From NCBI GenBank assembly GCA_009695065.1, contig SIBR01000035.1:1-40212 (forward strand): DNA of 40,212 nucleotides, in the 5' to 3' direction. Under the pieces are notes generated by a model that saw only the letters and a program-made list of their open reading frames with translations, ran no database searches and was not told the origin of the DNA. Of this stretch, positions 26,957 through 37,527 are shown piece by piece. A program made the position numbers and the translations under genes. Source of the DNA: Opitutus sp. GTDB lineage: Bacteria > Verrucomicrobiota > Verrucomicrobiae > Opitutales > Opitutaceae. The number at the start of each line of letters is the position of its first letter. Position 1 is the first letter of the stretch.

Positions 26957-28066
26957 TTAGTTCGCCTCTCCTTTCCGGCTGAAACGCGCCCATGCCGCCG
27001 TCAGCGGGGCGCGGAAAACATTTCCCATCGCCCCGCACAGGAGAATCACGAGCCCCTGAATCACAACGACCATGTCGCGGTTGATCCGCGGCATGTCGAA
27101 GGAGAGCTGGGAGCCGCCCTGATAGAGCGCACCGAACAACCCCGCCGCAAGCAGGATGCCCGCCGGATGGTTGCGGCCCATCAACGCGACCGCGATGCCG
27201 ACGAACCCCGCCCCGCCGGGGAAATCGATCAGGATCCGGTGCTGCGAACCCAGCAGTTCGTTGAGCCCGAGACAACCGGCGAGCGCGCCGGAAAGCAGCA
27301 TTGCACCGAGAATGACGCGCGGCGGCGCGATACCGGCGTAGACCGCGGCCGCGGCGTTCCCGCCCGCCACGCGCAGGGCGTAGCCCCACCGCGTGCGCCA
27401 GATGAAAACCCACACCCAAACCAACGCCACGAGCGCCAGCCCGAAGGCAGCATTGAACGGGGTCGCCGCGAAATTGATCCCAACCTTCGCCAGCAACTCG
27501 TGGATCGGGGGCATGAAGGCGTTGGCGCCGAACTCACGCGTCTCCGGCGATTGCTGGCCGGGTTTGATCAGCACGTTGACGAGCAGGTAGGTCATCAACG
27601 CCGACGCGATGAAGTTGGCCATGATCGTCGTGATGACGATGTGACTGCCACGCCTCGCCTGCAACCAGGCCGGCAACAAGGCCCAGCCCGCGCCGAAAAC
27701 CGCCCCCGCCAGCACGGCCACCGGCAGCACGACCCACGCCGGCGCGTTACCGAGCCAAAGCGCGACCAGCCCCACCCCGAGTCCGCCGATGTAGGCCTGG
27801 CCTTCGGCCCCGATGTTGAAAAGCCCCGCATGATACGCGACCGCCACCGCCAGACCCGTGAAAATGAAGTTTGTCGCGTAGTAGAGCGTGTAGCCGATGC
27901 CGTCCTGCGAACCGAGCGAACCGGCGACCATGAGTTTGAGCGCCGTCCAGGGACTCTCGCCCAGCAGCCGCACGAGCGCGCCGGACAGCACGAGCGCAAC
28001 GATGAGGTTGAGCACCGGTAGCAGCCCGACCTCCGCCCAACGCGGGAGCTTCGCCGGCGCGCTCAC
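26957..28066 (-). CDS. ABC transporter permease, nucleoside/BMP type (first permease)
   Basis: A 369-residue permease of the NupP/YufP subgroup with about ten helices. Typical stretches are LAVAVAYHAGLFNIGAEGQ, TTIMANFIASALMTYLL and TRWGYALRVAGGNAAAAVYAGI. The start is the GTG at 28066, which overlaps the TGA of the ATPase gene by four bases (GTGA). In-frame codons continue far upstream inside the ATPase gene but encode Arg- and Gly-rich shadow sequence. It forms the transmembrane channel with the second permease. Confidence 0.9.
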   Translation of the reverse strand: MSAPAKLPRWAEVGLLPVLNLIVALVLSGALVRLLGESPWTALKLMVAGSLGSQDGIGYTLYYATNFIFTGLAVAVAYHAGLFNIGAEGQAYIGGLGVGLVALWLGNAPAWVVLPVAVLAGAVFGAGWALLPAWLQARRGSHIVITTIMANFIASALMTYLLVNVLIKPGQQSPETREFGANAFMPPIHELLAKVGINFAATPFNAAFGLALVALVWVWVFIWRTRWGYALRVAGGNAAAAVYAGIAPPRVILGAMLLSGALAGCLGLNELLGSQHRILIDFPGGAGFVGIAVALMGRNHPAGILLAAGLFGALYQGGSQLSFDMPRINRDMVVVIQGLVILLCGAMGNVFRAPLTAAWARFSRKGEAN

Positions 28067-29613
28067 GCGGGTCCCTCCCCTTTCACACCCGCCATCATCA
28101 GCCCGATCTTTGCATCGGTCGCCTCGGCGCGGGCCAGCTCGCCGACCATCTCTCCGCCGGCCATCACCAGGATACGGTCGGCGAGCGCGAGGATTTCCTC
28201 GAGGTCGACCGACACCAGGAGCAACGCCTTCCCCGCGTCGCGCAGTGCCACGAGGCGCTGGTGAATGAACTCGATCGCGCCGATATCCACGCCGCGCGTC
28301 GGTTGGCCGATCAGCAACACGCGCGGGTCGCAGTCGATTTCGCGCGCAAGCACGAGCTTTTGCTGGTTGCCGCCCGAGAACGCCGTGATGCGCAACCCGG
28401 GCAAGGCCGGGCGCACATCGTACGCCGCCATCTTCTTCTCGCACTCGGCCCGGATCGCCGCCGCACGCAGCCATCCGCCGCGACTGCTGTAGGCCGGGCG
28501 ATCATGATAGCCGAGGATCGCGTTGGCCTCCGCCGAAAAATCCGCCACCACGCCCATCCGCAGCCGGTCTTCGGGCACATGGGCGAGCCCGAGCCGGCGG
28601 CGCGCCCGCGGATCGAGTTGTTCCGCCACGAGGTCGTGGCCCGCCAGCAAAATGGAGCCGCGCGACGGCGCGCGAATGCCGGCCAGCGCCTCAAGCAACT
28701 CGGACTGGCCGTTGCCGGATACCCCGGCGATGCCCACGATCTCACCCGCGCGCAGGTCGAAGCTGGCCTGCTTCACCCGCGCGACGCCGAGCCGGTCCCG
28801 CACCTCGAGATCGCGCACCGCCAACAGGGTTTCACCCGGCCGCGCCGGCGCCTTGTCGACCCGTAACAGCACCGCCCGGCCGACCATCTTTTCCGCCAGC
28901 TCGCGGGGCGAGGTCGCGGCCGTCGCGACTTCGCCGACCACGGCGCCCTGCCGCATCACGGTGACACGGTCGGTGATGGCCATGATCTCGCGGAGCTTGT
29001 GCGTGACGAGCACGACCGATTTTCCTTCGTCGCGCAGCCGGCGGAGCATTTGGAAAAGCGCATCCGCCTCCTGCGGCGTGAGCACGGCGGTCGGTTCGTC
29101 GAGGATGAGCACCGCCGCGCGGCGGTACAAAGCCTTCAGAATTTCAACCCGTTGTTGCAATCCGACGGACAGTTCACCGACCACGGCATCGAGCGGCACC
29201 TCCAGCCCGTAGTCGCGCGCCAGCTTTTCCAACTCGCCGCGCGCCCGGGCCAGTCCGCCGGCCAGCCGGGCGCCGCCCTCCACGCCGAGGATCACGTTCT
29301 CCAGCACGGTGAAATTCTCCACCAGCATGAAGTGCTGGTGCACCATCCCGATCCCGGCGGCGATCGCGTCCTGCGGCGAATGCACCTCGATCCGCCGGCC
29401 GCCCACGAAAATCTCCCCCGCATCCGCGCGGTAGAACCCGTAGACGATGCTCATCAGCGTGGACTTGCCCGCGCCATTTTCTCCGACGAGCCCGTGGACG
29501 CTGCCCCGCCCGACAACGAGCGAGATCGCCCGGTTCGCGTGCACCGCACCGAAGCGCTTGTCGATGCCGCGCAACTCGAGTGCGGGCGGAGGGACTTTGG
29601 GTGGTTCAGCCAC
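28063..29613 (-). CDS. ABC transporter ATP-binding protein, two nucleotide-binding domains (nucleoside/BMP type)
   Basis: About 516 residues from the GTG at 29613; a TTG at 29700 would add 29 residues but gives an unusual N-terminus. The first nucleotide-binding domain has Walker A GENGAGKST, Q-loop in GMVHQHFMLVENFTVLENV, signature LSVGLQQRVEIL and Walker B VLILDEPTAVL. The second has the degenerate Walker A GVSGNGQSELLEAL typical for these tandem ATPases, signature FSGGNQQKLVLARE and Walker B LLIGQPTRGVDIG. The combination HQHFMLV and GNGQSE is characteristic of the NupO/YufO group importing nucleosides with BMP-family binding proteins. Its stop overlaps the first permease start. Confidence 0.9.
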   Translation of the reverse strand: MAEPPKVPPPALELRGIDKRFGAVHANRAISLVVGRGSVHGLVGENGAGKSTLMSIVYGFYRADAGEIFVGGRRIEVHSPQDAIAAGIGMVHQHFMLVENFTVLENVILGVEGGARLAGGLARARGELEKLARDYGLEVPLDAVVGELSVGLQQRVEILKALYRRAAVLILDEPTAVLTPQEADALFQMLRRLRDEGKSVVLVTHKLREIMAITDRVTVMRQGAVVGEVATAATSPRELAEKMVGRAVLLRVDKAPARPGETLLAVRDLEVRDRLGVARVKQASFDLRAGEIVGIAGVSGNGQSELLEALAGIRAPSRGSILLAGHDLVAEQLDPRARRRLGLAHVPEDRLRMGVVADFSAEANAILGYHDRPAYSSRGGWLRAAAIRAECEKKMAAYDVRPALPGLRITAFSGGNQQKLVLAREIDCDPRVLLIGQPTRGVDIGAIEFIHQRLVALRDAGKALLLVSVDLEEILALADRILVMAGGEMVGELARAEATDAKIGLMMAGVKGEGPA

Positions 29614-29719
29614 GAACGAGTGCGACTCGACTCGATCGCCGCACGCTCTGCAATCCGTCTCCACACCCGCCGCAGAGATCCGCGGCGCGTTGTCCGTCAA
29701 GCCGCCACGACCCGCCGGG

Positions 29720-30712
29720 TCACGGCGACTTGTATTCCGAAACCTTCAGCTTGCCGCTGATGATGTCCGCCTTCGCCGCGTTGAGCTTCGCCTCCATCTC
29801 CGGCGTGATCAGCCCGCGGTTGTGTGCGTCGAGCGAGTAATCGACGCCCTCCTCCTTGAGCCCGAGCATTAGCTGGCCGGCCCGCCAGTTGCGTTCCTTA
29901 GCCGCCATGAAGGCGTTGTAGACGGCCACGTCCACGCGTTTCACCGCCGAGGTGAGCACGCTGCCCGGATGGAGGTAGTTCTGGTTGCTGTCGCAACCGA
30001 TGCTGAGTTTACCCCCGTCCTTCGCCGCTTGCATCACGCCGATGCCCGTCGCACCGGCGGCGTGGAAAATCACATCGGCGCCGCGGCCAAACTGGCTCTT
30101 GGCCAGTTCCGCGCCCTTGGTCGGATCGCCCCACGCGGCGGGTGTCGTGCCCGTCATGTTTTGAAACACCTCGGCCGCCGGGTTCACGAAATGCACGCCC
30201 TCGATATACCCCAGGGCGAACTTGCGGATCAGTGGAATGTCCATGCCGCCAACGAAACCGACCTTGCCGGCCTTCGAAGCCATGGCCGCCGCCATGCCGC
30301 ACAAAAACGAAGATTCCTGTTCCCGAAAAATCACCGATTGCACGTTCGGCAGATCGACCACCGCATCGACGAGGGTGAATTTCACGTTGGGAAACTGCTT
30401 CGCCGCCTTCTCCACCGCGGAGGCCTGCGTAAAGCCGATCGCGACGATGATGCTCGCGCCGCGCCGGGCGAACTGGGCCATCGCCTGGTCGCGCTGGGCG
30501 GCATTCGTGATCTCGAACTCCCGGTAGGCGATGCCCGTGTCTTTTTTGAATTTTTCCGCTCCCTCGCTGGCCGACTGGTTGAACGACCGGTCAAACTTCC
30601 CGCCGAAATCGAAAACGATGGCCGGCGAAAAATTGATGGCGGCGGCCGCCCGGCCAGCCGCCGCGGCGAGCAAACCGGCGGCGAGCGCGAGAAGGAGTCG
30701 GGGAAGATTCAT
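29720..30712 (-). CDS. BMP-family ABC substrate-binding protein (nucleoside type)
   Basis: A 330-residue exported protein with signal peptide MNLPRLLLALAAGLLAAAAG. The mature part reads AIVFDFGGKFDRSFNQSASEGAEKF, IGFTQASAVEKAAKQFPNVKFTLVD, QESSFLCGMAAAMAS and KVGFVGGMDIPLI, all family signatures of PnrA/BmpA/Med-like proteins that bind purine nucleosides. No lipobox cysteine is present, so it should be soluble in the periplasm, unlike the lipid-anchored versions of Gram-positives and spirochaetes. It is first in a four-gene cluster: binding protein, ATPase, permease, permease. Confidence 0.92.
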   Translation of the reverse strand: MNLPRLLLALAAGLLAAAAGRAAAAINFSPAIVFDFGGKFDRSFNQSASEGAEKFKKDTGIAYREFEITNAAQRDQAMAQFARRGASIIVAIGFTQASAVEKAAKQFPNVKFTLVDAVVDLPNVQSVIFREQESSFLCGMAAAMASKAGKVGFVGGMDIPLIRKFALGYIEGVHFVNPAAEVFQNMTGTTPAAWGDPTKGAELAKSQFGRGADVIFHAAGATGIGVMQAAKDGGKLSIGCDSNQNYLHPGSVLTSAVKRVDVAVYNAFMAAKERNWRAGQLMLGLKEEGVDYSLDAHNRGLITPEMEAKLNAAKADIISGKLKVSEYKSP

Positions 30713-30755
30713 TTCAGTGCACGAAGTTCAGGGCAAAACGCGGCCGACGCTGCGA

Positions 30756-30788
30756 AAAAGCCGGCGCTTAATCAATGTCCTAACCGGC
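30756..30788 (-). terminator. Weak terminator-like hairpin downstream of glgP
   Basis: On the minus strand, GCCGG and CCGGC are separated by a 19-base loop and followed by TTTTT. The stem is short and the loop large, so this is a tentative terminator for glgP. The rest of the roughly 220-base gap between glgP and the binding-protein gene holds GC palindromes but no convincing promoter or riboswitch. Confidence 0.3.
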
Positions 30789-30934
30789 GCCGTGCCGCCC
30801 TCGCCGCCGAGCGGCGGCAGCGGCCACTCCGCGGCGGAGAGCGCGCACGTTTGCAGCGCCACCCCCCAGCACAGCCGGCCAAAGCAGCTTCCGTGTCACG
30901 GCCGGTTTGAGTCGCGCCCCTTGCTCCGGCCGCT

Positions 30935-33502
30935 TCAAGCCACGGACACGGGAGTAAGATTCCAAATGTCGCGGGCGTATTCCCGAATCGTCCGGTCGCT
31001 GGAAAACTTGCCCATGCGCGCCGCGTTGAGAATCGCCATTTCCGCCCATCTGGCGGGATCGCGATAAGCGGCGTCGATCCGCGCCTGGCAGTCGCTGTAG
31101 GCGCGGAAGTCCGCGAGGACCATGTAGGGATCGCCGCCATGCAGCAGGCTGTCGTGCACGGCGCCAAAGGAACCGTGCTCGCCGGGCGTGAAGTAGTCGC
31201 TGCCCAGCCAGTCGATGACCGCCCGGAGTTCCTCGTCGCGCTGATAATAGTCCCGTGGATAGTAACCCCGGGACCGCAGGGCATCGACTTCGTCGACCGT
31301 CATGCCGAAGATGAAAATATTCTCCGGTCCGACCTCCTCCTGAATCTCGACATTGGCGCCGTCGAGCGTGCCGATGGTCAGCGCACCATTGAGCGCCAGC
31401 TTCATGTTGCCGGTGCCGGAAGCCTCCTTGCCCGCGGTCGAGATCTGTTCGGAAAGGTCCGCGGCGGGAATGATCTTCTCCGCCAGCGACACCCGGTAGT
31501 TGGGCAGGAATGCGACCTTGAGTTTGCCGTTGATGCGCGTGTCCGCATTGATCCGGGCGCCGATGACATTGATCGCGCGGATGATGTTTTTTGCGAGATC
31601 GTAACCGGGCGCGGCTTTCGCCGCGAAAATGAAAACGCGCGGCACCATGTCGAGTTCCGGATGCTGCAGCAGCCGCCGGTAGAGCGCGATGATGTGCAGC
31701 AGGTTCAGGTGCTGCCGCTTGTATTCGTGAAGCCGCTTCACCTGCACGTCGAACAGGGCGTCAGGCGAAACCTCGAAGCCGCATTCCGTCCGGATGGTCG
31801 CGGCGAGGTCGACCTTGTTGGCGCGCTTGATGGCCATGAATTCGCGCTGGAAAGCGGCGTTGCCGGCGAACTTCTCGAGCCCGCGCAACAGGTCCAGATC
31901 CCGGGCCCAGGCGGCGGAGCCGAGCTTCTGGATGATGAGCGCCGACAATCGCGGGTTGCTCTTGAGCAGCCAGCGCCGGGGGGTGATGCCGTTCGTCTTG
32001 TTCTGGAATTTTCCCGGATAGAGGGCGTCGAACTCGGGAAAGAGTTGTTTCTTCAGCAGGGCCGTGTGCAGCGCGGCGACCCCGTTCACCGCATGGGAGC
32101 CGACGACCGCAAGGTTGGCCATGCGCACCATCTTGTGCCCGTTCTCCTCAATGAGGGAACAGACGCGCTTTTTGGCATCGTCGCCCGGCCACTTCGCCTC
32201 GACGGTCTGTATGAGCCGCGAGTTCATGTCGTAGATGATCTGGAGATGGCGCGGCAGCACGCGTTCGAACAGCGGCACGCCCCACTTCTCCAAGGCCTCG
32301 GGCATGAGCGTGTGATTCGTGTAGCCGAAGGTCCGGGTGACGATGGCCCACGCCGCATCCCAGGTGAGATCGTGCTCGTCGAGCAGGATGCGCATAAGTT
32401 CCACGATCGCAATCGCCGGATGCGTGTCGTTGAGCTGCACCACCACCTTGTCCGCGAAGTTCTCCCACGTGTTGCCCGGGGTACGCACATGGCGGCGGAT
32501 GATGTCCCGCAGCGAGCAGGACACGAAAAAGTACTGCTGCACGAGGCGCAGTTCCTTGCCGTTCTCGGTCTTGTCGTTCGGATACAGGACCTTTGACACG
32601 GTCTCGCCCACGGCCTTTTCCCGCACCGCGTCGACGTAGCCCCCGCTGTTGAACGCCGCGAGGTCGAAGTCTTCGTTGGCCTTCGAGGCCCAGAGACGGA
32701 GCAGGTTGACGGTCGTCGTGCCAAATCCGGCCACCGGGATGTCGTGCGGCACGCCGAGCAGCGTCTTCGTCTCCACCCAGCACGGCCGGTAGTTGCCCCG
32801 GTCGTCGAAGACGTTTTCCACCCGTCCGTAGAGTTGCACCGGCTGGGTGTATTCGGGCCGCACCACCTCCCAGGGATCGCCGAACACGTTCCAGTTGTCC
32901 GGATGCTCGACCTGGTTGCCGTTGACGAACGCCTGCTTGAAGAGACCGAACTCGTAATAGATCCCGTAGCCCAGCGCCGGGTAGTCGAGCGTCGCGAGCG
33001 AATCGAGGAAGCAGGCCGCCAGCCGGCCCAGGCCGCCATTCCCGAGGCCCATGTCGACCTCGGCGTCCCGGATCGTTTCGAAGTCCTGCCCAAGCGACTC
33101 GAGTGCACTCTTGGCCGGGGCGAACAGATCGGTCGCGAGCAGGTTGTTCCCAAACAGCCCGCCCATCAGATATTCCAGCGAGAAATAGTAGAGCCGCCGG
33201 ACGTTCTCGCGGTTGTGCACAACCTGCGTCGCGATCATCCGCTCGTGAATCGTATCGCGCACCGCGAGCGCCGTCGCCACCCACCAGTCGTGGGGCGTGG
33301 CCGATCCCATGTGGCGGGCCAGCGTCGAGACGAGGTGCCGCAGGATGAGCGAACGCAGCACGTCGCCCGGCAGATCCTTCGACGGGTTGGTATGGTGGAT
33401 CGCAAACGGTTGAAACGGGGCCGTACTCCCGCCCGAAGCCGGACTGTCTGCCACGGCGGGAATCGAAGGTGAGGAGAGACGGGATGGGCGCGCGCTCGGC
33501 AT
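30935..33502 (-). CDS. glgP: Glycogen/starch/alpha-glucan phosphorylase
   Basis: An 855-residue GT35 enzyme that releases glucose 1-phosphate from alpha-1,4-glucans. The N-terminal region has [11 protein letters not shown] and [15 protein letters not shown]; the C-terminal active-site region has [28 protein letters not shown], where the lysine of GNMK carries pyridoxal phosphate. About 40 extra residues rich in Ser, Pro and Ala precede the family start near the [10 protein letters not shown] segment, so a shorter start is possible. No other glycogen gene is adjacent. mutL lies upstream on the same strand, about 110 bases away. Confidence 0.95.
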   Translation of the reverse strand: MPSARPSRLSSPSIPAVADSPASGGSTAPFQPFAIHHTNPSKDLPGDVLRSLILRHLVSTLARHMGSATPHDWWVATALAVRDTIHERMIATQVVHNRENVRRLYYFSLEYLMGGLFGNNLLATDLFAPAKSALESLGQDFETIRDAEVDMGLGNGGLGRLAACFLDSLATLDYPALGYGIYYEFGLFKQAFVNGNQVEHPDNWNVFGDPWEVVRPEYTQPVQLYGRVENVFDDRGNYRPCWVETKTLLGVPHDIPVAGFGTTTVNLLRLWASKANEDFDLAAFNSGGYVDAVREKAVGETVSKVLYPNDKTENGKELRLVQQYFFVSCSLRDIIRRHVRTPGNTWENFADKVVVQLNDTHPAIAIVELMRILLDEHDLTWDAAWAIVTRTFGYTNHTLMPEALEKWGVPLFERVLPRHLQIIYDMNSRLIQTVEAKWPGDDAKKRVCSLIEENGHKMVRMANLAVVGSHAVNGVAALHTALLKKQLFPEFDALYPGKFQNKTNGITPRRWLLKSNPRLSALIIQKLGSAAWARDLDLLRGLEKFAGNAAFQREFMAIKRANKVDLAATIRTECGFEVSPDALFDVQVKRLHEYKRQHLNLLHIIALYRRLLQHPELDMVPRVFIFAAKAAPGYDLAKNIIRAINVIGARINADTRINGKLKVAFLPNYRVSLAEKIIPAADLSEQISTAGKEASGTGNMKLALNGALTIGTLDGANVEIQEEVGPENIFIFGMTVDEVDALRSRGYYPRDYYQRDEELRAVIDWLGSDYFTPGEHGSFGAVHDSLLHGGDPYMVLADFRAYSDCQARIDAAYRDPARWAEMAILNAARMGKFSSDRTIREYARDIWNLTPVSVA

Positions 33503-33615
33503 TTGAATAGGTGGATGGATTAAAGCCCGCCGCCCTCGCCAGAGCGAGCGCAGGATATGCCAATCTTATCGGCACATTCGACCGGCGGAACAGCCCGGAC
33601 CAGAGGGTCTGGCCG

Positions 33616-35421
33616 CTATTTCTGAAACCGTCGCGCCAACTCGCCGTGGTTCAACTCGATGTAGGTCGGGCGGCCCGCCGGACTGGTCAGCGGCGTCCGC
33701 GTCGCAAAAAGTTGTCCCACCAGCGTCCGCAACTCGCCCTCGGTGGCCGTCGCGGGCAACCGCACCGCCTTCGCCGCCGCGAGCCGGGCCAGTTCCTCGC
33801 GCGCAAGTTCGACGTCGCCGTCCGGCATCCGTCCGTCGCGAAAGGCGCCGAGCAGGTCCCGCAGAAACGGCTCGGCATCGGCGGGCTCCATCCAAGCCGG
33901 CACCGCCTCGATCCGAAAAAAATTCCGGCCGAATTCCGCCACTTCGAAACCGTGGGCGTGGAGAAATTTCCGCCGGTCGAGCAACAGCGCCGTCGCGATC
34001 GCATCCAGTTCCAGGGGCAGCGGCAACAAGAGGCGCTGGCTCGGCACCGCGCCGGCGGCAAACTGCTCGCGCAATCGCTCGAACCAGATGCGCTCGTGCG
34101 CCGCCCGGCGGTCGAGCAGGACCAGCCCGGCGGCGGTTTCGAAAAGCACATAGTTCCCGTGGGCGAGCCCCACATAACGCCACGACGGCGCCAGCGGCAC
34201 GACGCCCGCCGGCGGCGGGCGGCCGGAAGCGGAGGGGATCGGCGCCGGCGCGGACAGCGGCACCGATGCCGGGGACGGCCGTTCCGGCCCCCTCGGCGTG
34301 GCGGGCGTCGCAGACAGCGTGCCAAGGTCGGCGCGCGAAAGTGCGGGGAGGGCCGCCCATCCGGCTGCGGCGGCCGGCGCCCGAAAATCGACCGGCGGTG
34401 GGCGGGTTTCCGTCAGCCCCGCCGCGGGACCACTCAGCTCCCGCAACCGCTGCAACACTGCGCGAATCACAAAGCCTCTCACCTGCGGCTCACTGCGGAA
34501 GCGCACTTCGCGCTTGGCGGGATGCACGTTGACGTCGACCGCCGCCGGATCGCACTCGAAGAAAACGAACGCCAGCGGGTAACGCCCCTTCGGCAGCGAT
34601 TCGTGGTAACTCTCGATCAGCGCATAGTTGAGCGTGCGGCTGTCGACCGGCCGCGCATTGACGAAGACGATCATCTCGTGCCGCGTCGCCCGCCCCACCC
34701 CCGGCCGGCCAATCAGCCCGCTGAGCCGCAGCCCGGGCTCCACCGCTTCCAGCGGCACCAGAGCCTCGGCGATCTGCCGGCCAAAAATTTCCCCGATGCG
34801 GTCCGCGAGTGTCGAGCACTCCGGCGAGCGGAAAATGACCCGCCCGTCCTCGACCAGGGTGAAGGCCGTGTGCGGACACGCCAGCGCGTAAAGCCGCACG
34901 CACTGCACGATGTGCGCCGCCTCCGTCTGGTCCGTCTTGAGGAACTTGCGCCGCGCCGGCACCGAATTGAACAGGTGCGTGACCTCGATCCGCGTGCCGA
35001 CCGGCCGGCCGCATTCGCGCACGTGCACGAACTTTCCACCATTCACGAGGATCTCCGTTCCCGTGTCGCTGCCCGCCTCCCGCGTCTGCAGCAGGAAGCG
35101 CGACACGCTGGCAATCGACGGCATCGCCTCGCCGCGGAAGCCGTAACTCGCGAGCCGGTCGAGATCGTCCGCCTCCCGGATCTTGCTCGTGGCGTGGCGC
35201 TCGAGCGCAAGCAGCGCATCGTCGCGCGCCATGCCGTGGCCGTTGTCCTCCACGCTCATCAACGAGCGCCCGCCATGACGAAACTCGACCTCGATGCGCG
35301 TCGCCCCGGCATCGAGCGCGTTCTCGACCAGTTCCTTCACGACCGCCGCCGGCCGCTCGATCACCTCGCCCGCGGCGATCTGATTGGCAACGCGGTCGGA
35401 GAGGATGCGGACCTTGGGCAT
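33616..35421 (-). CDS. mutL: DNA mismatch repair protein MutL, without the endonuclease motif
   Basis: A 601-residue protein. The GHKL ATPase domain is intact: RVANQIAAGEVIERPAAVVKE, DNGHGM (59-64), HATSK (76-80) and GFRGEA (94-99), followed by the transducer domain with VDVNVHPAKREVRFR. After a Pro/Ala-rich linker comes a MutL_C dimerisation domain. Most non-gammaproteobacterial MutL proteins nick DNA with a DQHAxxExxxxE metal site; here it reads DRRAAHERIWFE (from residue 437), and the C-terminal CPHGRP motif is SPAGRP (580-585). The loss of Gln, His and Cys ligands argues against endonuclease activity. argH lies upstream on the same strand. Confidence 0.95.
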   Translation of the reverse strand: MPKVRILSDRVANQIAAGEVIERPAAVVKELVENALDAGATRIEVEFRHGGRSLMSVEDNGHGMARDDALLALERHATSKIREADDLDRLASYGFRGEAMPSIASVSRFLLQTREAGSDTGTEILVNGGKFVHVRECGRPVGTRIEVTHLFNSVPARRKFLKTDQTEAAHIVQCVRLYALACPHTAFTLVEDGRVIFRSPECSTLADRIGEIFGRQIAEALVPLEAVEPGLRLSGLIGRPGVGRATRHEMIVFVNARPVDSRTLNYALIESYHESLPKGRYPLAFVFFECDPAAVDVNVHPAKREVRFRSEPQVRGFVIRAVLQRLRELSGPAAGLTETRPPPVDFRAPAAAAGWAALPALSRADLGTLSATPATPRGPERPSPASVPLSAPAPIPSASGRPPPAGVVPLAPSWRYVGLAHGNYVLFETAAGLVLLDRRAAHERIWFERLREQFAAGAVPSQRLLLPLPLELDAIATALLLDRRKFLHAHGFEVAEFGRNFFRIEAVPAWMEPADAEPFLRDLLGAFRDGRMPDGDVELAREELARLAAAKAVRLPATATEGELRTLVGQLFATRTPLTSPAGRPTYIELNHGELARRFQK

Positions 35422-35534
35422 GGGTGGATGGCGAAGGGCGGAATTACCGGGAACGCGTCCGCTGCAGTACTAGCCGTCGAACCGCAGTCACGTTCGTTTC
35501 CACTATCCGCCTCGTTTCGCGTGTCCGCGACCGC

Positions 35535-36935
35535 TCACTTGAGCGCTTTCTGCCACCGCGCGAACTGCTTCGCGACCTGCTTCGGACCGGGCATACCGGT
35601 GCCGGTGCGGTTCGCCAAGGCCCGCTTGAGATCGAAGACGTCCGCCCAGTCCGCCCCAAAGGCGGCGTGCACGCCGCACACGTCGTCGGTCGAGAGCCGG
35701 TTGAGCGGCACCTGCTTTTTCTCCGCCAGCCGCACCACCGCGCCCACGGCGTGATGCGCGTCGCGAAACGCGACGCCCTGCAGGACGAGATAGTCGGCCA
35801 GATCCGTCGCCAGCAGCGCGGGATCGGCCACGGCCGCCGCACACCGGTCGCGATGCACACTCAGGCCGCCGAGGGTGCCGGCCAGCACGTCGGCGCACAA
35901 CGCCGCCTGGTCGAAGCTGTCGAACACCGGCGGCTTGTCCTCCTGCAGGTCGCGATTGTAGGTCAGCGGCAACCCCTTCGTCAGCGTCAGCAGCGTGTGC
36001 AGGTTGCCCTGCAGCCGCGCCGCTTTGCCGCGCAGCAGTTCGCACGAGTCGGGGTTCTTCTTCTGCGGCATCAGCGACGAGCCGGTGCAGAACGCATCGG
36101 GCAGCTCCACGAATTTGAACTCGGCGCTGCTCCAGAGAATCAGGTCCTCCGCGATGCGCGAGAGGTGGACGCCGAACAGCGCGCACGCCCCGGCGAATTC
36201 GATGAACACGTCGCGGTCCGCCACGGTATCCATCGAGTTTTGCGTGACCTGCGGCCGGCCCTTCGCGTCGACAAACCCGAGCGCCCGCGCCGTGAACTCG
36301 CGGTCGATGGGCAGCGTCGTCCCCGCGATCGCGCCCGCGCCAAGCGGACACCAGTTGGCGTGCGCCGCGACGTCCGCAAACCGCGCCCGGTCGCGCTCCA
36401 GCATTTCCAGCCACGCGAATAAATGATGGGCGAAATACACCGGCTGCGCCCGCTGCAGGTGTGTGTAGCCCGGGATCAGCACGTCGCGATTCGCCGCGGC
36501 CACCGCCAGCAGCGCACGCTCCGCCCCGAGCATCTTTTCCTGCAGCACGCCGCAGGCGCGTTTGAAGAACAGCCGCATGTCGGTCGCGATCTGGTCGTTG
36601 CGGCTCCGTGCCGTGTGCAGCTTCGCGGCCGCCGGCACCCGCTTGGTCAGCGCCTGCTCGATGTTCATGTGCACATCCTCGAGCTTGGTGTCCCACGTGA
36701 ACTTCCCCGCCTCGATCTCGGCCAGGATCGCATCGAGCCCCGCGTGAATCGCGCCGCGCTCCTTCGCGGTGATGAGCCCGACATGGGCCAGCATCGCCGA
36801 GTGGGCCTTGCTTCCCGCCACGTCAAAGGGCGCGAGGCGGCGGTCGAACGAGACGGACTCGCTGAACTGCAGCATTAACTCCGCGGGGCCGGTGGTGAAC
36901 CGTCCGCCCCAGGTCGCATGGGAAGGCTTGGCCAT
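35535..36935 (-). CDS. argH: Argininosuccinate lyase
   Basis: Last step of arginine synthesis, splitting argininosuccinate to arginine and fumarate. The 466-residue protein starts at [17 protein letters not shown]; the in-frame extension to 37178 is Arg/Ala-rich and is rejected. Signatures: [31 protein letters not shown] (catalytic His) and the fumarase/aspartase superfamily loop [12 protein letters not shown] with the catalytic serine. argG and other arginine genes are not adjacent. The short exported protein at 37054 is divergent. Confidence 0.96.
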   Translation of the reverse strand: MAKPSHATWGGRFTTGPAELMLQFSESVSFDRRLAPFDVAGSKAHSAMLAHVGLITAKERGAIHAGLDAILAEIEAGKFTWDTKLEDVHMNIEQALTKRVPAAAKLHTARSRNDQIATDMRLFFKRACGVLQEKMLGAERALLAVAAANRDVLIPGYTHLQRAQPVYFAHHLFAWLEMLERDRARFADVAAHANWCPLGAGAIAGTTLPIDREFTARALGFVDAKGRPQVTQNSMDTVADRDVFIEFAGACALFGVHLSRIAEDLILWSSAEFKFVELPDAFCTGSSLMPQKKNPDSCELLRGKAARLQGNLHTLLTLTKGLPLTYNRDLQEDKPPVFDSFDQAALCADVLAGTLGGLSVHRDRCAAAVADPALLATDLADYLVLQGVAFRDAHHAVGAVVRLAEKKQVPLNRLSTDDVCGVHAAFGADWADVFDLKRALANRTGTGMPGPKQVAKQFARWQKALK

Positions 36936-37053
36936 AGCGGCAAGAGATGACGGCCCGGTCCCGCGGCGCGCAATGGGAAAAACGGCGGGGGGTGAGGCTG
37001 CGGCGGGCGGGCTCCGTTCTTGCGGCGTCGCGGCGGGGTCGCACAGTCGCGCC

Positions 37054-37512
37054 ATGTTGCGCCCCTGGCTCGCCGTCCTGCTCTCCGTTGTCGCCCCGGC
37101 CGCCGGCCGGGCCGCCGCGGAGAACCCGCCGCTCGCGGCCTTCGCCCGGGTGGAGGTGGCGCCCTCGAAAACCTCCATCTACGTTGGCCGCGTCTCACTG
37201 ACGATGCCCGCGTTTGCCCGCCACGGCGGCACCTACGAGTCGAGCTACGCCGCGAACGTCTTCCCCTACTTTTTTTTCAACGAGGCCGGCCGCCTGCACA
37301 TCGAGGTTTCCGACGACCAACTCCGCGCGCTCGCCCGCGGCGAGGCGATCGACTTCAAGGGCCGCGGCGTGCGCAGCGACGGCACCGAGCGCCCGATCGA
37401 GGGCAAGGCCACCCCGACCGATGCGCAGGGCGGCCGCCTGAAGGTGCGCGTCTTCGTCTCCACGCGCACCCAGCTGATCTTCAACACGACCTACCGCTGG
37501 GCCGGAAAGTAG
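37054..37512 (+). CDS. Small exported protein of unknown function
   Basis: A 152-residue protein from the ATG at 37054 with a signal peptide ([17 protein letters not shown], cleavage near GRAAA). The mature domain is beta-rich: [38 protein letters not shown] and [21 protein letters not shown] do not recognise a named family. Frames that extend it upstream into argH on the opposite strand are rejected. It ends 15 bases from the converging OsmC-like gene. Confidence 0.65.
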   Translation: MLRPWLAVLLSVVAPAAGRAAAENPPLAAFARVEVAPSKTSIYVGRVSLTMPAFARHGGTYESSYAANVFPYFFFNEAGRLHIEVSDDQLRALARGEAIDFKGRGVRSDGTERPIEGKATPTDAQGGRLKVRVFVSTRTQLIFNTTYRWAGK

Positions 37513-37527
37513 CGCCCCGCGCGCCGG

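Noticed and set aside
26957..28474. Longer version of the first permease beginning inside the ATPase gene
   Set aside because: The added 136 residues are a shadow of the ATPase C-terminus; the GTG at 28066 overlapping the ATPase stop is the natural coupled start.
30713..30934. Purine riboswitch before the nucleoside transporter
   Set aside because: No conserved three-way-junction core or loop sequences of the purine aptamer could be found by eye.
31139..32596. A 485-codon open frame on the plus strand
   Set aside because: Antisense to glgP, which has its full active-site sequence on the other strand.
33511..35754. A 747-codon open frame on the plus strand
   Set aside because: Antisense to mutL; long shadow frames are expected at this GC content and the product is Arg-rich with no motif.
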